Assembly (NCBI RefSeq): GCF_002006995.1
Contig: NZ_MRUL01000003.1
Coordinates: forward strand, 186,001 to 250,000
Direction of reading: 5' to 3'
Source of the DNA: Izhakiella australiensis
GTDB lineage: Bacteria; Pseudomonadota; Gammaproteobacteria; Enterobacterales; Enterobacteriaceae
Length of the DNA: 64,000 nt
Under the pieces are notes generated by a model that worked only from the letters and a program-made list of their open reading frames with translations, did not search any database and was not told the DNA's origin. Both the position numbers and the translations under genes were made by a program. Position 1 is the stretch's first letter, and each line of letters begins with the position of its first letter. Shown here one piece after another: positions 8,204-16,773 of this stretch.

Positions 8204-8521
8204 ATGATTGCCAGCAAGTTCGGTATCGGTCAGCAGGTTCGACATAAAATGTTAGGTTTTCTCGGCGTGGTGGTGGACGTTGACGCAGAGTATTCGCTTG
8301 ATAAGCCCGCCTTTGATGAAGTCGCCGACAGCGAACAGCTGCGGGCATCGCCCTGGTATCATGTGGTGATGGAGGATGACGATGGCCAGCCGGTCCATAC
8401 TTACCTCGCTGAAGCCCAGCTTTCCTGGGAAGCACAGGCTGAACACCCGGAGCAATCTTCCCTGGACGAACTGGCGGATTCGATTCGCAGGCAGCTTCAG
8501 GCGCCCCGCCTGCGTAACTAA
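8204..8521 (+). CDS. hspQ: Heat-shock protein HspQ (hemimethylated-DNA-binding/YccV-like)
   Basis: The product is 105 aa, equal to E. coli HspQ. HspQ is a small heat-induced cytoplasmic protein that acts as a specificity-enhancing factor for Lon and was earlier described as binding hemimethylated oriC DNA. Conserved blocks are [31 protein letters not shown] and HTYLAEAQL. Two ATGs in tandem (8201 and 8204) follow GGGGAGG; the second has proper spacing and gives the family length. Transcription is probably from the sigma-32 promoter at 8144-8172. Confidence 0.96.
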   Translation: MIASKFGIGQQVRHKMLGFLGVVVDVDAEYSLDKPAFDEVADSEQLRASPWYHVVMEDDDGQPVHTYLAEAQLSWEAQAEHPEQSSLDELADSIRRQLQAPRLRN

Positions 8522-8534
8522 TCCGTCGGGCCGC

Positions 8535-8568
8535 GGCTGACATCGCCCGCTGTCAGCCTGATTTTTTC
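8535..8568 (+). terminator. Terminator of hspQ, overlapping the 3' end of yccU
   Basis: The stem GGCTGACA/TGTCAGCC (8535-8542 with 8551-8558) is followed by TGATTTTTTC. It reaches into the last codons of the convergent yccU. Confidence 0.8.
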
Positions 8569-8975
8569 TCGAGTCCCAGACGGGGGATTTCAATCTTTGG
8601 ACAGCGGTCCATAATGACGTTAAGCCCCGCCTCTTTAGCTAAAACTGCCGCCTGCTCATTGATCACGCCCAGCTGCAGCCACAGCGTTTTCGCCCCTGCG
8701 GCAATGGCCTCCTGAGCAACCCCATAGGCTGCTTCCGAGTTGCGAAAAACATCGACCATATCCAACGGCTGTGGAACCTCAGCCAGCGAACCATAGACGG
8801 TCTGCCCCAGCAGCATGCCGCCCGCCAGCTTAGGGCTAACAGGAAAAACCTGATATCCCTGTTCGAGCAGATACGCCATAACGCCGTAGCTGGGGCGGGC
8901 CGTGTTATCGCTGGCGCCAACCAGCGCAATGGTGCGACTGGTCTCAAGCACATCCTTAATCACATCGTTATACAT
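8553..8975 (-). CDS. yccU: CoA-binding domain protein YccU
   Basis: The protein is 140 aa (137 in E. coli) and consists of a single CoA-binding Rossmann domain like the one in succinyl-CoA ligase alpha. It shows IALVGASDNTARPSYGVMAYL at the N-terminus, VDVFRNSEAA, KTLWLQLGVINEQAA and VMDRCPKIEIPRL. The biochemical role in enterics is not established; nucleotide or CoA binding is expected. It is convergent with hspQ and divergent from csgI. Confidence 0.93.
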   Translation of the reverse strand: MYNDVIKDVLETSRTIALVGASDNTARPSYGVMAYLLEQGYQVFPVSPKLAGGMLLGQTVYGSLAEVPQPLDMVDVFRNSEAAYGVAQEAIAAGAKTLWLQLGVINEQAAVLAKEAGLNVIMDRCPKIEIPRLGLEKKSG

Positions 8976-9164
8976 ATTTTTTCCTTATCTGATTGCGCTT
9001 ATATTAGTGTAAATTACCGCCGCTTTTTCGACGAGAGCCCGTTGCCGCCAGACGTGAAAATGCGGTAATCGCACGAATAAATATGTTTAAATGTTAATAT
9101 AGTGTCATAGTGAAAGACTTAGATACATTTATCAGGCAACGTACGCCCTCGGGTCGGAGAAAGA

Positions 9165-9803
9165 ATGAAATTGCGTTTGTGGTGCGCAGGTCTGTTAACC
9201 ATGCTGATCGGTACGGCTCTTCATGCGACCACGCTGAAGCTGGAGCCTGAGATTGATTTGCTGGTGTTAGATGGCCATAAGATATCAGGCTCCTGGCTGA
9301 AAGGGGCCGACGGCATTGAGCTGGAAAAAGGACAGCACCAGTTTTTGTTTCGCGTGGAAAAAACCCTCAGCGGCGCCAGTCGCAATGCACGATATATTTC
9401 AGTACCGCTAATCGCCACGTTTGTTGCTGAGACAAAATCCGTCAGTATTCGCCTTCCCGTGCTGGAAACCCTCAACGATGCAAAACAGCTGGACAGAGGC
9501 GCTGGCTTTCAACTGATTAATGAACAGAATCAGGTTATCGCCAGCCAGCACGACACGCTCAGCCTGAGAGCAGGCAGTGATGCTGAGCAGGCGATGGTGG
9601 CTTATAATCGTGCGAATCATATTGCGTCGGTACCGCGTTTTGCCGAACCACAGCAGGCCGTAGGACAACTATCACCATCTGCGGAAAGTGTTGCGTTTAA
9701 TAACTCTCCGGATGCCGCCGTGCTTTATCGTTGGTACATGCAGGTAGACAGCGCAACCCGCCAGCATCTGCGTCGCCTGCTAAAAGCCCTGCATACCAGT
9801 TGA
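9165..9803 (+). CDS. csgI: YccT/CsgI (UPF0319, DUF2057), periplasmic curli inhibitor family
   Basis: This is a 212-aa exported protein (220 in E. coli) with an N-terminal signal peptide ending near ALHATT. The hallmark block is LLVLDGHKISGSWLKGADGIEL, followed by QHQFLFRVEKTL. E. coli YccT (CsgI) restrains CsgA polymerisation in the periplasm. No csg genes are visible in the window, so a curli role here is an inference from the family. GGAG lies at good spacing before the ATG. Confidence 0.9.
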   Translation: MKLRLWCAGLLTMLIGTALHATTLKLEPEIDLLVLDGHKISGSWLKGADGIELEKGQHQFLFRVEKTLSGASRNARYISVPLIATFVAETKSVSIRLPVLETLNDAKQLDRGAGFQLINEQNQVIASQHDTLSLRAGSDAEQAMVAYNRANHIASVPRFAEPQQAVGQLSPSAESVAFNNSPDAAVLYRWYMQVDSATRQHLRRLLKALHTS

Positions 9804-9875
9804 ACGCTGCCGCCTGAGGGCGCTAAAATCCCATTGTTCCCTTTTAATCCGATTATTCTCACCAGGATATTCCTA

Positions 9876-10334
9876 ATGGATCAAACCACCCGAAAAATTC
9901 CGGAAAAAAAGCACATTGCGCTGGTCGCTCACGATCACTGCAAAACCGCGCTCATGCAATGGGTTGAACTTTATAAAGAGACGTTAAGCCAACATACGCT
10001 GTATGCGACCGGCACTACCGGCAACCTGATCCAGCGGGCAACCGGCCTGCCGGTTAAATCAATGCTCAGCGGGCCGATGGGCGGCGACCAGCAGGTTGGC
10101 GCGTTGATTTCTGAAGGCAAAATCGATGTCCTTATCTTTTTCTGGGACCCACTAAACGCCGTTCCTCACGATCCAGACGTTAAAGCACTGCTACGCCTGG
10201 CTACGGTCTGGAATATTCCGGTCGCCACCAACCGCGCCACGGCGGATTTCATTATTCACTCGCCGCTTTTCCATCGCGAGCAGGAGATATTGATTCCGGA
10301 TTATCAACGTTACCTGCAGCAGCGCCTGCAATAA
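9876..10334 (+). CDS. mgsA: Methylglyoxal synthase MgsA
   Basis: The product is 152 aa, the same as E. coli MgsA. It converts dihydroxyacetone phosphate to methylglyoxal and phosphate, an overflow bypass of lower glycolysis in the cytoplasm. The family blocks [33 protein letters not shown] and [18 protein letters not shown] are intact. Catalytic Asp71 is in GGDQQ, and the second active-site Asp/His group is in the [11 protein letters not shown] stretch. The ATG at 9876 follows AGGA at a spacing of eight; an upstream in-frame ATG would add 14 unrelated residues. It converges on helD. Confidence 0.97.
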   Translation: MDQTTRKIPEKKHIALVAHDHCKTALMQWVELYKETLSQHTLYATGTTGNLIQRATGLPVKSMLSGPMGGDQQVGALISEGKIDVLIFFWDPLNAVPHDPDVKALLRLATVWNIPVATNRATADFIIHSPLFHREQEILIPDYQRYLQQRLQ

Positions 10335-10352
10335 GCCTGCTGCGGATCCGCT

Positions 10353-12407
10353 TCACGGCTTGCGCTGCACGGGTACGCCAAGCCGTTTAAAATCATCAAC
10401 AAATGCTGAAGGCGCATCGGGATCGAACAGCAGCCATACCTGTTCCTTCGCCCTGGTAAGCGCGACATAGGCCAGACGCCGCTCCTCGGCATCGGGGAAA
10501 TCTTCCGGCGCAGGCAGCAGTACCTCTTCCATTACCGACTCTCTGGCCTGCGCCGGGAATCCTTCCTTCCCCGTGCGTAAACCAGGCAAAATAACATAGT
10601 CAGCCTGCCTGCCCTTACTGGCATGAATGGTCATAAATTCAATATTGAGCTTAGGCCAGCGTGTCTTTGCTTTATCCAGCTCGGCGGGACGCAGATAATG
10701 ATAACGCGCCAGAACCAGCACCGTTTCCTGCGGTTTAACAAAGCCACTGAGCTTGTTTAACAGCGATTCAAGCTGACTCTCCGGCAGCAATACCACGGCC
10801 TTCTTATTGCCCTTACGCAGACTATTGAGCGGTTTTCTTAACTGATGAGGGTTTTCCTGAACAAAGCGGTTGGCGATGTCGCCGATGCGTTCGTTAAAAC
10901 GATACGTTGTATCAAGTATGCAGCGATCCCCTTCACCAAAGTGATGATGAAACGCGGTGGTCAACGTCATTTCCGCGCCGCTAAAACGGTATATCGCCTG
11001 CCAGTCATCGCCAACGGCAAACAGCGAAGTACGCTTATTCTGACGTCGCAGAGCCGCCAGCAACAAAGCACGCTGTGGCGAAATGTCCTGAAACTCATCA
11101 ACCAGAATCGCTTTCCATGAGCTGATAAAGCGTCCTTTATCCAGCACGTTGACCGCCTGGTGAATCAACCCGGCAAAGTCCACGGCGCCTTCTTCTTTAA
11201 GCGCGCTTTTCCAGGCCTTAAGCAGCGGCGCCATTAGCCTGACCCGTTTAGCAAACTTGTCACGCAGGGCTTCCGGGGCGCTTTCAATCATTTCCGCCTG
11301 CGCGCCACCGTGGGTGCGCATTAACCCCAGCCAGCGTTCAAGGCGGCTGGCGAGTCGGTTAGCCAGCCGCTCATCCTGCCAGAAAGCCGCGTTCTCCAGC
11401 TCCCAGCCAAGTTCTTCCTCCAGCCACTGACGCCAGCCTTTTGCCTGTGCTTTCTTTTCTGCGCACTGCTGACGCCAGACCTCAATCAGAAGCTGGCGTC
11501 GCTTGCTTGCATCGCTTTCCAGGCTACTGATAGTCGGCGCCCGTTGGCTGCCCTGCTGAATGATATGTAACGCCAGCGAATGAAAGGTTCTGGCTTCAAT
11601 TTCTTCAGTATTCAGCCTTTGGCGGATGCGGTCGTTCATCTCCTCAGCGGCTTTACGTCCAAAAGCCAGCAGCAAAATTTGCTCAGGCTCGGCGAGCTTA
11701 CGCTGCATCAACCAACCGGCGCGAGCAACCAGCACGGAGGTTTTGCCGCTACCGGCCCCTGCCAGAGTTAATACCGCGTCTTCACCATTAATCACCGCTC
11801 TGGCCTGCGACTCATTTAACGGCGATGTTTCTACCGTATTGAAGAAATCCGCGTATTCCTCCAGCATCTGCGTGGTCCACTGCGCGTTACGCCGCTGCCG
11901 TTGCTCATCGGCCTGATGATACCAGCGCTGACAATACGCCCACTGCTGCGCGCAGTTTTCAAATTGAGAAACACGCTGATGAGGTAGCGGCAACCCAGCG
12001 AATAAACCATCAAGCTGCTGGCGCAGGCTGGTAATATCGCTGCGCTTAAGCCAGCGTGATTGCTGCTCAAGATCGTCGATAACGCTGACGGCATCAGACA
12101 GCACCGCGGCGCTGACCACGCTCATCTCCTCTCCCCACTCGGTCCATGCTTTGTCCAGATAGTGAAAGAAGCGCTGCGTCTCGCCCCACTCGGTACCGTG
12201 CAGGCGCACGACTTTTTCATCAATCAACGTGAACTCCAGCTCGCCCCAGACCAGTCCTCGCTTACAGCGAATGGAAAGCAGTTGATTAAACGGAATCAGG
12301 TACTGATGCTTTTCTCCACTGACCTCAACACCGGCATTCAGTAAACGAACCCTGTTATAAGGATGCTGCGCCAGATGTTTGCCAAGCGACGTTGATTTAA
12401 GTTCCAT
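10353..12407 (-). CDS. helD: DNA helicase IV
   Basis: The protein is 684 aa, the same as E. coli HelD, a superfamily 1 (UvrD/Rep-like) 3'-5' DNA helicase involved in RecF-pathway recombination. An N-terminal region (about 1-190) specific to HelD precedes the helicase core. Motif I is LAGAGSGKTSVLVARAGWL, motif II is ILVDEFQDIS, motif III is FAVGDDWQAIYRFSG, and motif VI near the C-terminus is RLAYVALTRAKEQVW. The start MELKST is the E. coli start; the frame is open eleven codons further upstream but those residues are not conserved. It is divergent from yccF. Confidence 0.96.
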   Translation of the reverse strand: MELKSTSLGKHLAQHPYNRVRLLNAGVEVSGEKHQYLIPFNQLLSIRCKRGLVWGELEFTLIDEKVVRLHGTEWGETQRFFHYLDKAWTEWGEEMSVVSAAVLSDAVSVIDDLEQQSRWLKRSDITSLRQQLDGLFAGLPLPHQRVSQFENCAQQWAYCQRWYHQADEQRQRRNAQWTTQMLEEYADFFNTVETSPLNESQARAVINGEDAVLTLAGAGSGKTSVLVARAGWLMQRKLAEPEQILLLAFGRKAAEEMNDRIRQRLNTEEIEARTFHSLALHIIQQGSQRAPTISSLESDASKRRQLLIEVWRQQCAEKKAQAKGWRQWLEEELGWELENAAFWQDERLANRLASRLERWLGLMRTHGGAQAEMIESAPEALRDKFAKRVRLMAPLLKAWKSALKEEGAVDFAGLIHQAVNVLDKGRFISSWKAILVDEFQDISPQRALLLAALRRQNKRTSLFAVGDDWQAIYRFSGAEMTLTTAFHHHFGEGDRCILDTTYRFNERIGDIANRFVQENPHQLRKPLNSLRKGNKKAVVLLPESQLESLLNKLSGFVKPQETVLVLARYHYLRPAELDKAKTRWPKLNIEFMTIHASKGRQADYVILPGLRTGKEGFPAQARESVMEEVLLPAPEDFPDAEERRLAYVALTRAKEQVWLLFDPDAPSAFVDDFKRLGVPVQRKP

Positions 12408-12535
12408 GCCCCTGACCTGTGGTGGCAATAAGTTATTCACCTAGTTTACCGGCAGGAGGTTTAGCGCTCCAGCGCTAAAACGCGTTACAATCAAGGCATT
12501 GAACATTGCCTTTATTTTTTCAGGGGAGAGGCGCT

Positions 12536-12988
12536 ATGCGCACCGTACTTAATATTCTCAACTTCGTACTGGGTGGCTTCGCTACCACGCTGGGCTGGCT
12601 GCTGGCGACGCTGTTTACCATCATACTTATTTTTACCCTGCCGCTAACGCGCTCCTGTTGGGAAATAACCCGGCTTTCTTTGCTCCCTTTCGGTAATGAG
12701 CCTGTACACGTTGACGAACTCTACCCTGAGCGGCGTAACGCGCTGCGCAACGGCGCCGGCACGCTGCTGAATATTGTCTGGTTTGTTCTATTCGGCTGGT
12801 GGCTTTGCCTGAGCCATATTTTTATTGGCATTGTGCAATGCTGCACCATAATCGGCATTCCGGTCGGCATCACAAACTTAAAGATTGCCGCTATCGCGCT
12901 CTGGCCGGTTGGACGTCGGGTGGTCTCGGTGGAAGAGGCCCGCGCAGCACGTGACGCCAACGCCCGCCGTCGTTTCAATCGGACTTAA
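12536..12988 (+). CDS. yccF: Inner-membrane protein YccF
   Basis: This 150-aa membrane protein (148 in E. coli) has two copies of the YccF domain with about four helices. The blocks MRTVLNILNFVLGGF, GWLLATL, LTRSCWEIT and GIPVGITNLKIAAIALWPVGRRVV are almost unchanged from E. coli. Its molecular function is not known. A strong GGGGAGAGG site precedes the ATG at 12536. It lies two bases from yccS and the two probably form one operon. Confidence 0.94.
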   Translation: MRTVLNILNFVLGGFATTLGWLLATLFTIILIFTLPLTRSCWEITRLSLLPFGNEPVHVDELYPERRNALRNGAGTLLNIVWFVLFGWWLCLSHIFIGIVQCCTIIGIPVGITNLKIAAIALWPVGRRVVSVEEARAARDANARRRFNRT

Positions 12989-12990
12989 TA

Positions 12991-15156
12991 ATGCAGCCCG
13001 CACGGCCGTTTACATTGCGGCGCTTTAACCTCAGCAGCGCCTGGCTGTACAACCTGCGTATTTTGCTGGCGCTGATCGGCACCACCGCCGTACCGCTATG
13101 GTTACAGCAAATCACCTGGACCATTCCGCTTACCCTCGGCGTCGTAGCCGCTGCGCTGACGGATTTAGATGACCGGCTGACCGGACGTTTACGTAATCTG
13201 GTCATTACGCTTACCTGCTTCTGCATTGCGTCGGTATCGGTCGAGCTGCTCTATCCCTGGCCCTGGCTGTTTATTATCGGGCTTGGCCTGTCTACATGGG
13301 GCTTTATTCTGCTGGGAGCGCTGGGGCAACGCTACGCGACCATTGCCTTCGGCGCCTTGCTGATCGCGCTTTATACCCTGCTGGGCGTCGGACTTTTTCC
13401 ACAATGGTATCTGCAACCCTTTCTGCTACTGCTGGGGGCAGCCTGGTATAATTTATTAACGCTCTGCGGACACCTGATTTTCCCCATTCGACCGCTGCAG
13501 GAAAATATTGCCAGCACTTTTATCCAGCTGTCGCACTATCTGGAAGCTAAGGCCAGCCTGTTCGATCCCGACGTTGAGACGGGAGACAATCGAGGAATGA
13601 TCGAGGTCGCAATGACTGACAGCCGGCTGGTCGAGCAACTCAACATAACGAAAGCGTCGGTACAGAGTCGGCTACGCGGCGATCAGGGACAGCGCGGCAC
13701 GCAAAGAACATTGCACTACTATTTTGCCGCCCAGGATATACACGAAAGAGCGAGTTCGTCGCACGTTAAGTACGATGCGTTACGTAAAGCATTTCGCCAC
13801 AGCGATATTCTTTTTCGCTTCCAGCGACTATTGACCTTACAGGCTAAAGCCTGCGAACGGCTGGCTGAGACCATTCTGCTGCGACGTCAGTACCAGCACG
13901 ATCCGCGTTTTGAATATCACTTTGCTAACCTGAGAATTACGCTGGCTCAGCTTGATGCCGGGGCAGGCTATCCGGCAGAGCGTAAAGCGATGCATTTTCT
14001 ACTCAACAATCTGCGGGCAATTGATGCCCAGCTCGCCACCATTGAATCTGAGCAGCGGCTGGCACAACCGCATGTGAGCGAAAATCAGCTATCAAATGAC
14101 GGCTTAACGGGTTGGCAGGATATCCGCCTGCGCTTCAGCCGCCATCTCTCGGCTTCCTCGCCGCTATTCCGCCATGCGGTACGCATGTCATTATTGCTTT
14201 GCTGTAGCTACGCAATGATTCAGTTTACCGGGATGAAGCATGGCTACTGGATCCTGCTGACCAGCCTTTTCGTTTGTCAGCCTAACTACAATGCCACTAA
14301 AAGCAGATTAACGCTGCGCGTCGCCGGAACCCTGGCCGGGATACTGATAGGTTTACCTGTGCTATGGCTAGTGCCGGCAGTGCAAGGACAGCTGTTACTG
14401 ATAGTCATCAGCGGCGTGCTGTTTTTCGCTTTCCGCACCGTGCAATATGCCCATGCAACGATGTTTATCACTCTGCTGGTGCTGCTTTGCTTCAACTTAT
14501 TAGGCGAAGGATATGAAGTGGCGCTGCCGAGAATAATTGATACCCTGATAGGCTGCGCGCTTGCCTGGATGGCAGTCAGCTGGATTTGGCCAGACTGGCG
14601 TTTTCGTGATTTCCCTTCGGTGATACGCCGCACGCTTAACGCGCACTGCCGCTATCTGGACGCCATTCTGGTGCAATATCACCAGGGCAAAGATAACCGG
14701 GTCGATTATCGTATTGCCCGACGAAATGCGCACAATGCCGCCGCCGAATTAGCAGCGGTAGTGGCTAACCGGTCAGACAGAAAAGCAGATTCCACCCTAC
14801 AAGAGGAAGACGCGTTCCGGCTGCTGTGCCTCACCCATTCCCTGCTCAGCTATATCTCAGCCCTTGGCGCCCACAGGGAAAAGCTGGAAGACGAGGCGTT
14901 ATTATTATTACTGGATGACACGGTCTGCTATGTTGATGACGCCTTACAACCAGAAGTTGCAATTTCCCCGGCGTTGGATAAGCAGCATTCTTTATTGTTA
15001 AAACGCATTGAAACCGTCGAGTCGCAGGTTGAAGGTAACGCCCACCTGATTTTGCAACAGATCTCGTTACTGCTTGCACTGCTTCCGGAATTAACTGAGC
15101 TTCAATCGCGCATCATCACTATCGATAGCGCTGACGCTCTAACTGGTCAACCTTAG
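12991..15156 (+). CDS. yccS: YccS, FUSC/YccS-YhfK family inner-membrane protein
   Basis: At 721 aa (717 in E. coli) it has two blocks of membrane helices, residues about 15-160 and 395-530, each followed by a soluble part. It belongs to the fusaric-acid-resistance-like YccS family, thought to be efflux-type transporters; no substrate is established. The second membrane block HGYWILLTSLFVCQPNYNAT is strongly conserved. The start follows the yccF stop by two bases with no clear ribosome site, so coupling to yccF is likely. The 3' end overlaps the convergent sxy by 38 bp. Confidence 0.94.
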   Translation: MQPARPFTLRRFNLSSAWLYNLRILLALIGTTAVPLWLQQITWTIPLTLGVVAAALTDLDDRLTGRLRNLVITLTCFCIASVSVELLYPWPWLFIIGLGLSTWGFILLGALGQRYATIAFGALLIALYTLLGVGLFPQWYLQPFLLLLGAAWYNLLTLCGHLIFPIRPLQENIASTFIQLSHYLEAKASLFDPDVETGDNRGMIEVAMTDSRLVEQLNITKASVQSRLRGDQGQRGTQRTLHYYFAAQDIHERASSSHVKYDALRKAFRHSDILFRFQRLLTLQAKACERLAETILLRRQYQHDPRFEYHFANLRITLAQLDAGAGYPAERKAMHFLLNNLRAIDAQLATIESEQRLAQPHVSENQLSNDGLTGWQDIRLRFSRHLSASSPLFRHAVRMSLLLCCSYAMIQFTGMKHGYWILLTSLFVCQPNYNATKSRLTLRVAGTLAGILIGLPVLWLVPAVQGQLLLIVISGVLFFAFRTVQYAHATMFITLLVLLCFNLLGEGYEVALPRIIDTLIGCALAWMAVSWIWPDWRFRDFPSVIRRTLNAHCRYLDAILVQYHQGKDNRVDYRIARRNAHNAAAELAAVVANRSDRKADSTLQEEDAFRLLCLTHSLLSYISALGAHREKLEDEALLLLLDDTVCYVDDALQPEVAISPALDKQHSLLLKRIETVESQVEGNAHLILQQISLLLALLPELTELQSRIITIDSADALTGQP

Positions 15157-15739
15157 CTTCATACCAGCTGCGCAGTTCGGCTTTCACCTCTCCGGGCAAC
15201 GCCTGATAATGAAAGCCGCTCAGCGCGCCTTCTAAGGCATAGAGAGTATTCAATCCAAGATGTTTATTCAGCGCGCGTAGCTTGAGCCAGCAGGCCTTCG
15301 CGCCTTCAGCTTTAAACATACTGATATTCTTGATCCCCGCTTCGCGTAGTAATCGCTCCAGCTGATGGCCGATATTAGGTAAACTGCGCATGCCGACGGC
15401 CTGTTTTGATAGCTCATTATGGTATTGGGCACCCTGTAAACACAGACGTGATATCGCCACCAGCTGCTCTGGTTCCCGCCAGAGCGTCTCATTTACCCGA
15501 TAGTAGTCAAGACGGACAGGCACGCCTCGCTTCTGAAGCTCTAACGTTTGCAGTTTACGCTCACAGAGATAAGGCTTTGACGCCTCACAGGCGCGCAAAT
15601 AAAGCTCGCCTTCTGCAACAACGGCAAACACCGCTTTGCCCACGCTCAGGCTGTAACCGCCAAATTGAGTGCGTACTTTAATAGCGCCAAGCGGATTTAA
15701 TAGCTGCGTAATACGCTCAATACGTCCCTTTTTTGTCAT
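15119..15739 (-). CDS. sxy: Competence/CRP-S regulator Sxy (TfoX)
   Basis: The product is 206 aa (209 in E. coli). The TfoX N-terminal domain spans about 10-100 (TQFGGYSLSVGKAVFAVV, ELYLRACEAS, LDYYRVNETLW). A TfoX C-terminal domain spans about 115-200 (LPNIGHQLERLLREAGIKNI, LYALEGALSGFHY). Sxy works with CRP at CRP-S promoters of DNA-uptake genes. Two ATGs follow AAGGAGG; 15739 has the better spacing. The last 38 bp overlap the end of yccS. Together with rec2 later in the window it is one of two competence-related genes. Confidence 0.93.
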   Translation of the reverse strand: MTKKGRIERITQLLNPLGAIKVRTQFGGYSLSVGKAVFAVVAEGELYLRACEASKPYLCERKLQTLELQKRGVPVRLDYYRVNETLWREPEQLVAISRLCLQGAQYHNELSKQAVGMRSLPNIGHQLERLLREAGIKNISMFKAEGAKACWLKLRALNKHLGLNTLYALEGALSGFHYQALPGEVKAELRSWYEAKVDQLERQRYR

Positions 15740-15865
15740 CATTTCCTCCTTGTTAATCAACCTGGTTGCTCCAGACATTAGTGATTTCAGTAAAGGCATT
15801 CAATGCCTCGCCCGCGTTTTTGCCAAAATCGCGCAATATTTGCGAGGCGTTTTCAAAAAATCAGG

Positions 15866-15906
15866 TTGATCTTCATCCTCTGTAGTTATACTGTATATTC
15901 ATACAG
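15866..15906 (+). promoter_or_regulatory. sulA promoter with LexA box
   Basis: A perfect LexA (SOS) box, CTGTATATTCATACAG, lies at 15891-15906 and matches CTGT-N8-ACAG on both arms. It overlaps a -10-like TATACT (15887-15892), with TTGATC at 15866 as a possible -35. A repressor there would block initiation directly. Confidence 0.93.
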
Positions 15907-15928
15907 TGACATTACAGGTGAAGAGATC

Positions 15929-16429
15929 ATGCGTACTCAAATTTCTAATTCTTATCGCGTTAGCAAACCTGTGCATTTGAACCCTTGCCCCACCCCCACG
16001 CTGAGTTCCGGCACAATTGCCGAGCTGGTATTTAGCGAGGATCAGATTGCTATGATGCAATTAATGTTATTACCGCTGCTGCAGCAGCTAAGCATCGAAT
16101 CCCGCTGGCAGCTGTGGCTCACCTCAGAGCAGAAACTTAGCCGTCCCTGGCTGAAATCAACCGGTCTGCCGCTGGATAAAATGATGCAAATCCAAAGCCC
16201 GGGAGAACAGCCAACGTTAGAAGCAATGAGCAGAGCATTGCGCACCGGTAATTACAGCGTCGTTATTGGCTGGGTTCAGAACCCACTGACGAATGAGCAG
16301 AGGAAAATGCTGGAGACGGCGGCAAAAGCAGGGCATGGTTTAGGCTTGATTTTATGTGCGTCAAACCTCCAGAAGACCTCCGGGAGACCAGTAAACAGCC
16401 TAAAAATTCCCTCTAGTTTGTATCATTAA
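15929..16429 (+). CDS. sulA: SOS cell-division inhibitor SulA
   Basis: The protein is 166 aa (169 in E. coli). SulA binds FtsZ and blocks polymerisation during the SOS response; it is then degraded by Lon. The N-terminal 35 residues differ from E. coli, as is usual for this gene. The core is conserved: LLLPLLQQLS, SRWQLWLTSEQKLSRPWL, SRALRTGNYSVVIGWV, and the C-terminal LKIPSSLYH, whose final Tyr-His is the Lon recognition end. The LexA box 23 bp upstream confirms SOS control. The start is chosen from the E. coli position and the GAAGAG ahead of it. Confidence 0.96.
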   Translation: MRTQISNSYRVSKPVHLNPCPTPTLSSGTIAELVFSEDQIAMMQLMLLPLLQQLSIESRWQLWLTSEQKLSRPWLKSTGLPLDKMMQIQSPGEQPTLEAMSRALRTGNYSVVIGWVQNPLTNEQRKMLETAAKAGHGLGLILCASNLQKTSGRPVNSLKIPSSLYH

Positions 16430-16438
16430 GTAAAAATG

Positions 16439-16461
16439 GGAATATTCTCAGGGAACATTCC
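16439..16461 (+). terminator. Hairpin after sulA, possible terminator
   Basis: A near-palindrome GGAATATTCT/GGAACATTCC with one mismatch and one G-U pair begins ten bases after the sulA stop. The T content after it is poor. A second stem, AGCCGC/GCGGCT at 16517-16541, is followed by TTAATTTTT and may serve instead. Confidence 0.4.
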
Positions 16462-16609
16462 TTTCACCCCTCTGATAACCTTCTGATTCTATTATGACGC
16501 GGTGTGACAATGGGTTAGCCGCGTTAGCAGAGATAGCGGCTCTTAATTTTTACGCTATAAATGTTAAAAAATATGTAGAAAACGCTATTTTTTTCTCTTA
16601 CCACCCAAC

Positions 16610-16773
16610 ATCATACTTGTAAGTTTTTCACGACGTTGTAGACTTTATCACGCCGAGGTGCTCCAACAACCTCCATGCGGAAGCGTAATAATTGAGCTAT
16701 AAAGCCCGGCGAAGGATTAAACCAAGAGCTAAATTCAGCTCCTTGCCTATTTGGATGATAACGAGGCGCAAAA
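16610..16773 (+). promoter_or_regulatory. ompA 5' leader with MicA target
   Basis: The block ACTTGTAAGTTTTT (from about 16614) followed by GTTGTAGACTTTA resembles the E. coli ompA promoter and start region. The 3' part, 16753-16773, contains GATGATAACGAGGCGCAAAA, identical to the region of E. coli ompA that pairs with the sRNA MicA and holds the ribosome site GAGG. The middle of the leader differs from E. coli but has its own stem, GAGCT/AGCTC, near 16724. Long structured ompA leaders stabilise the mRNA. Confidence 0.8.
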
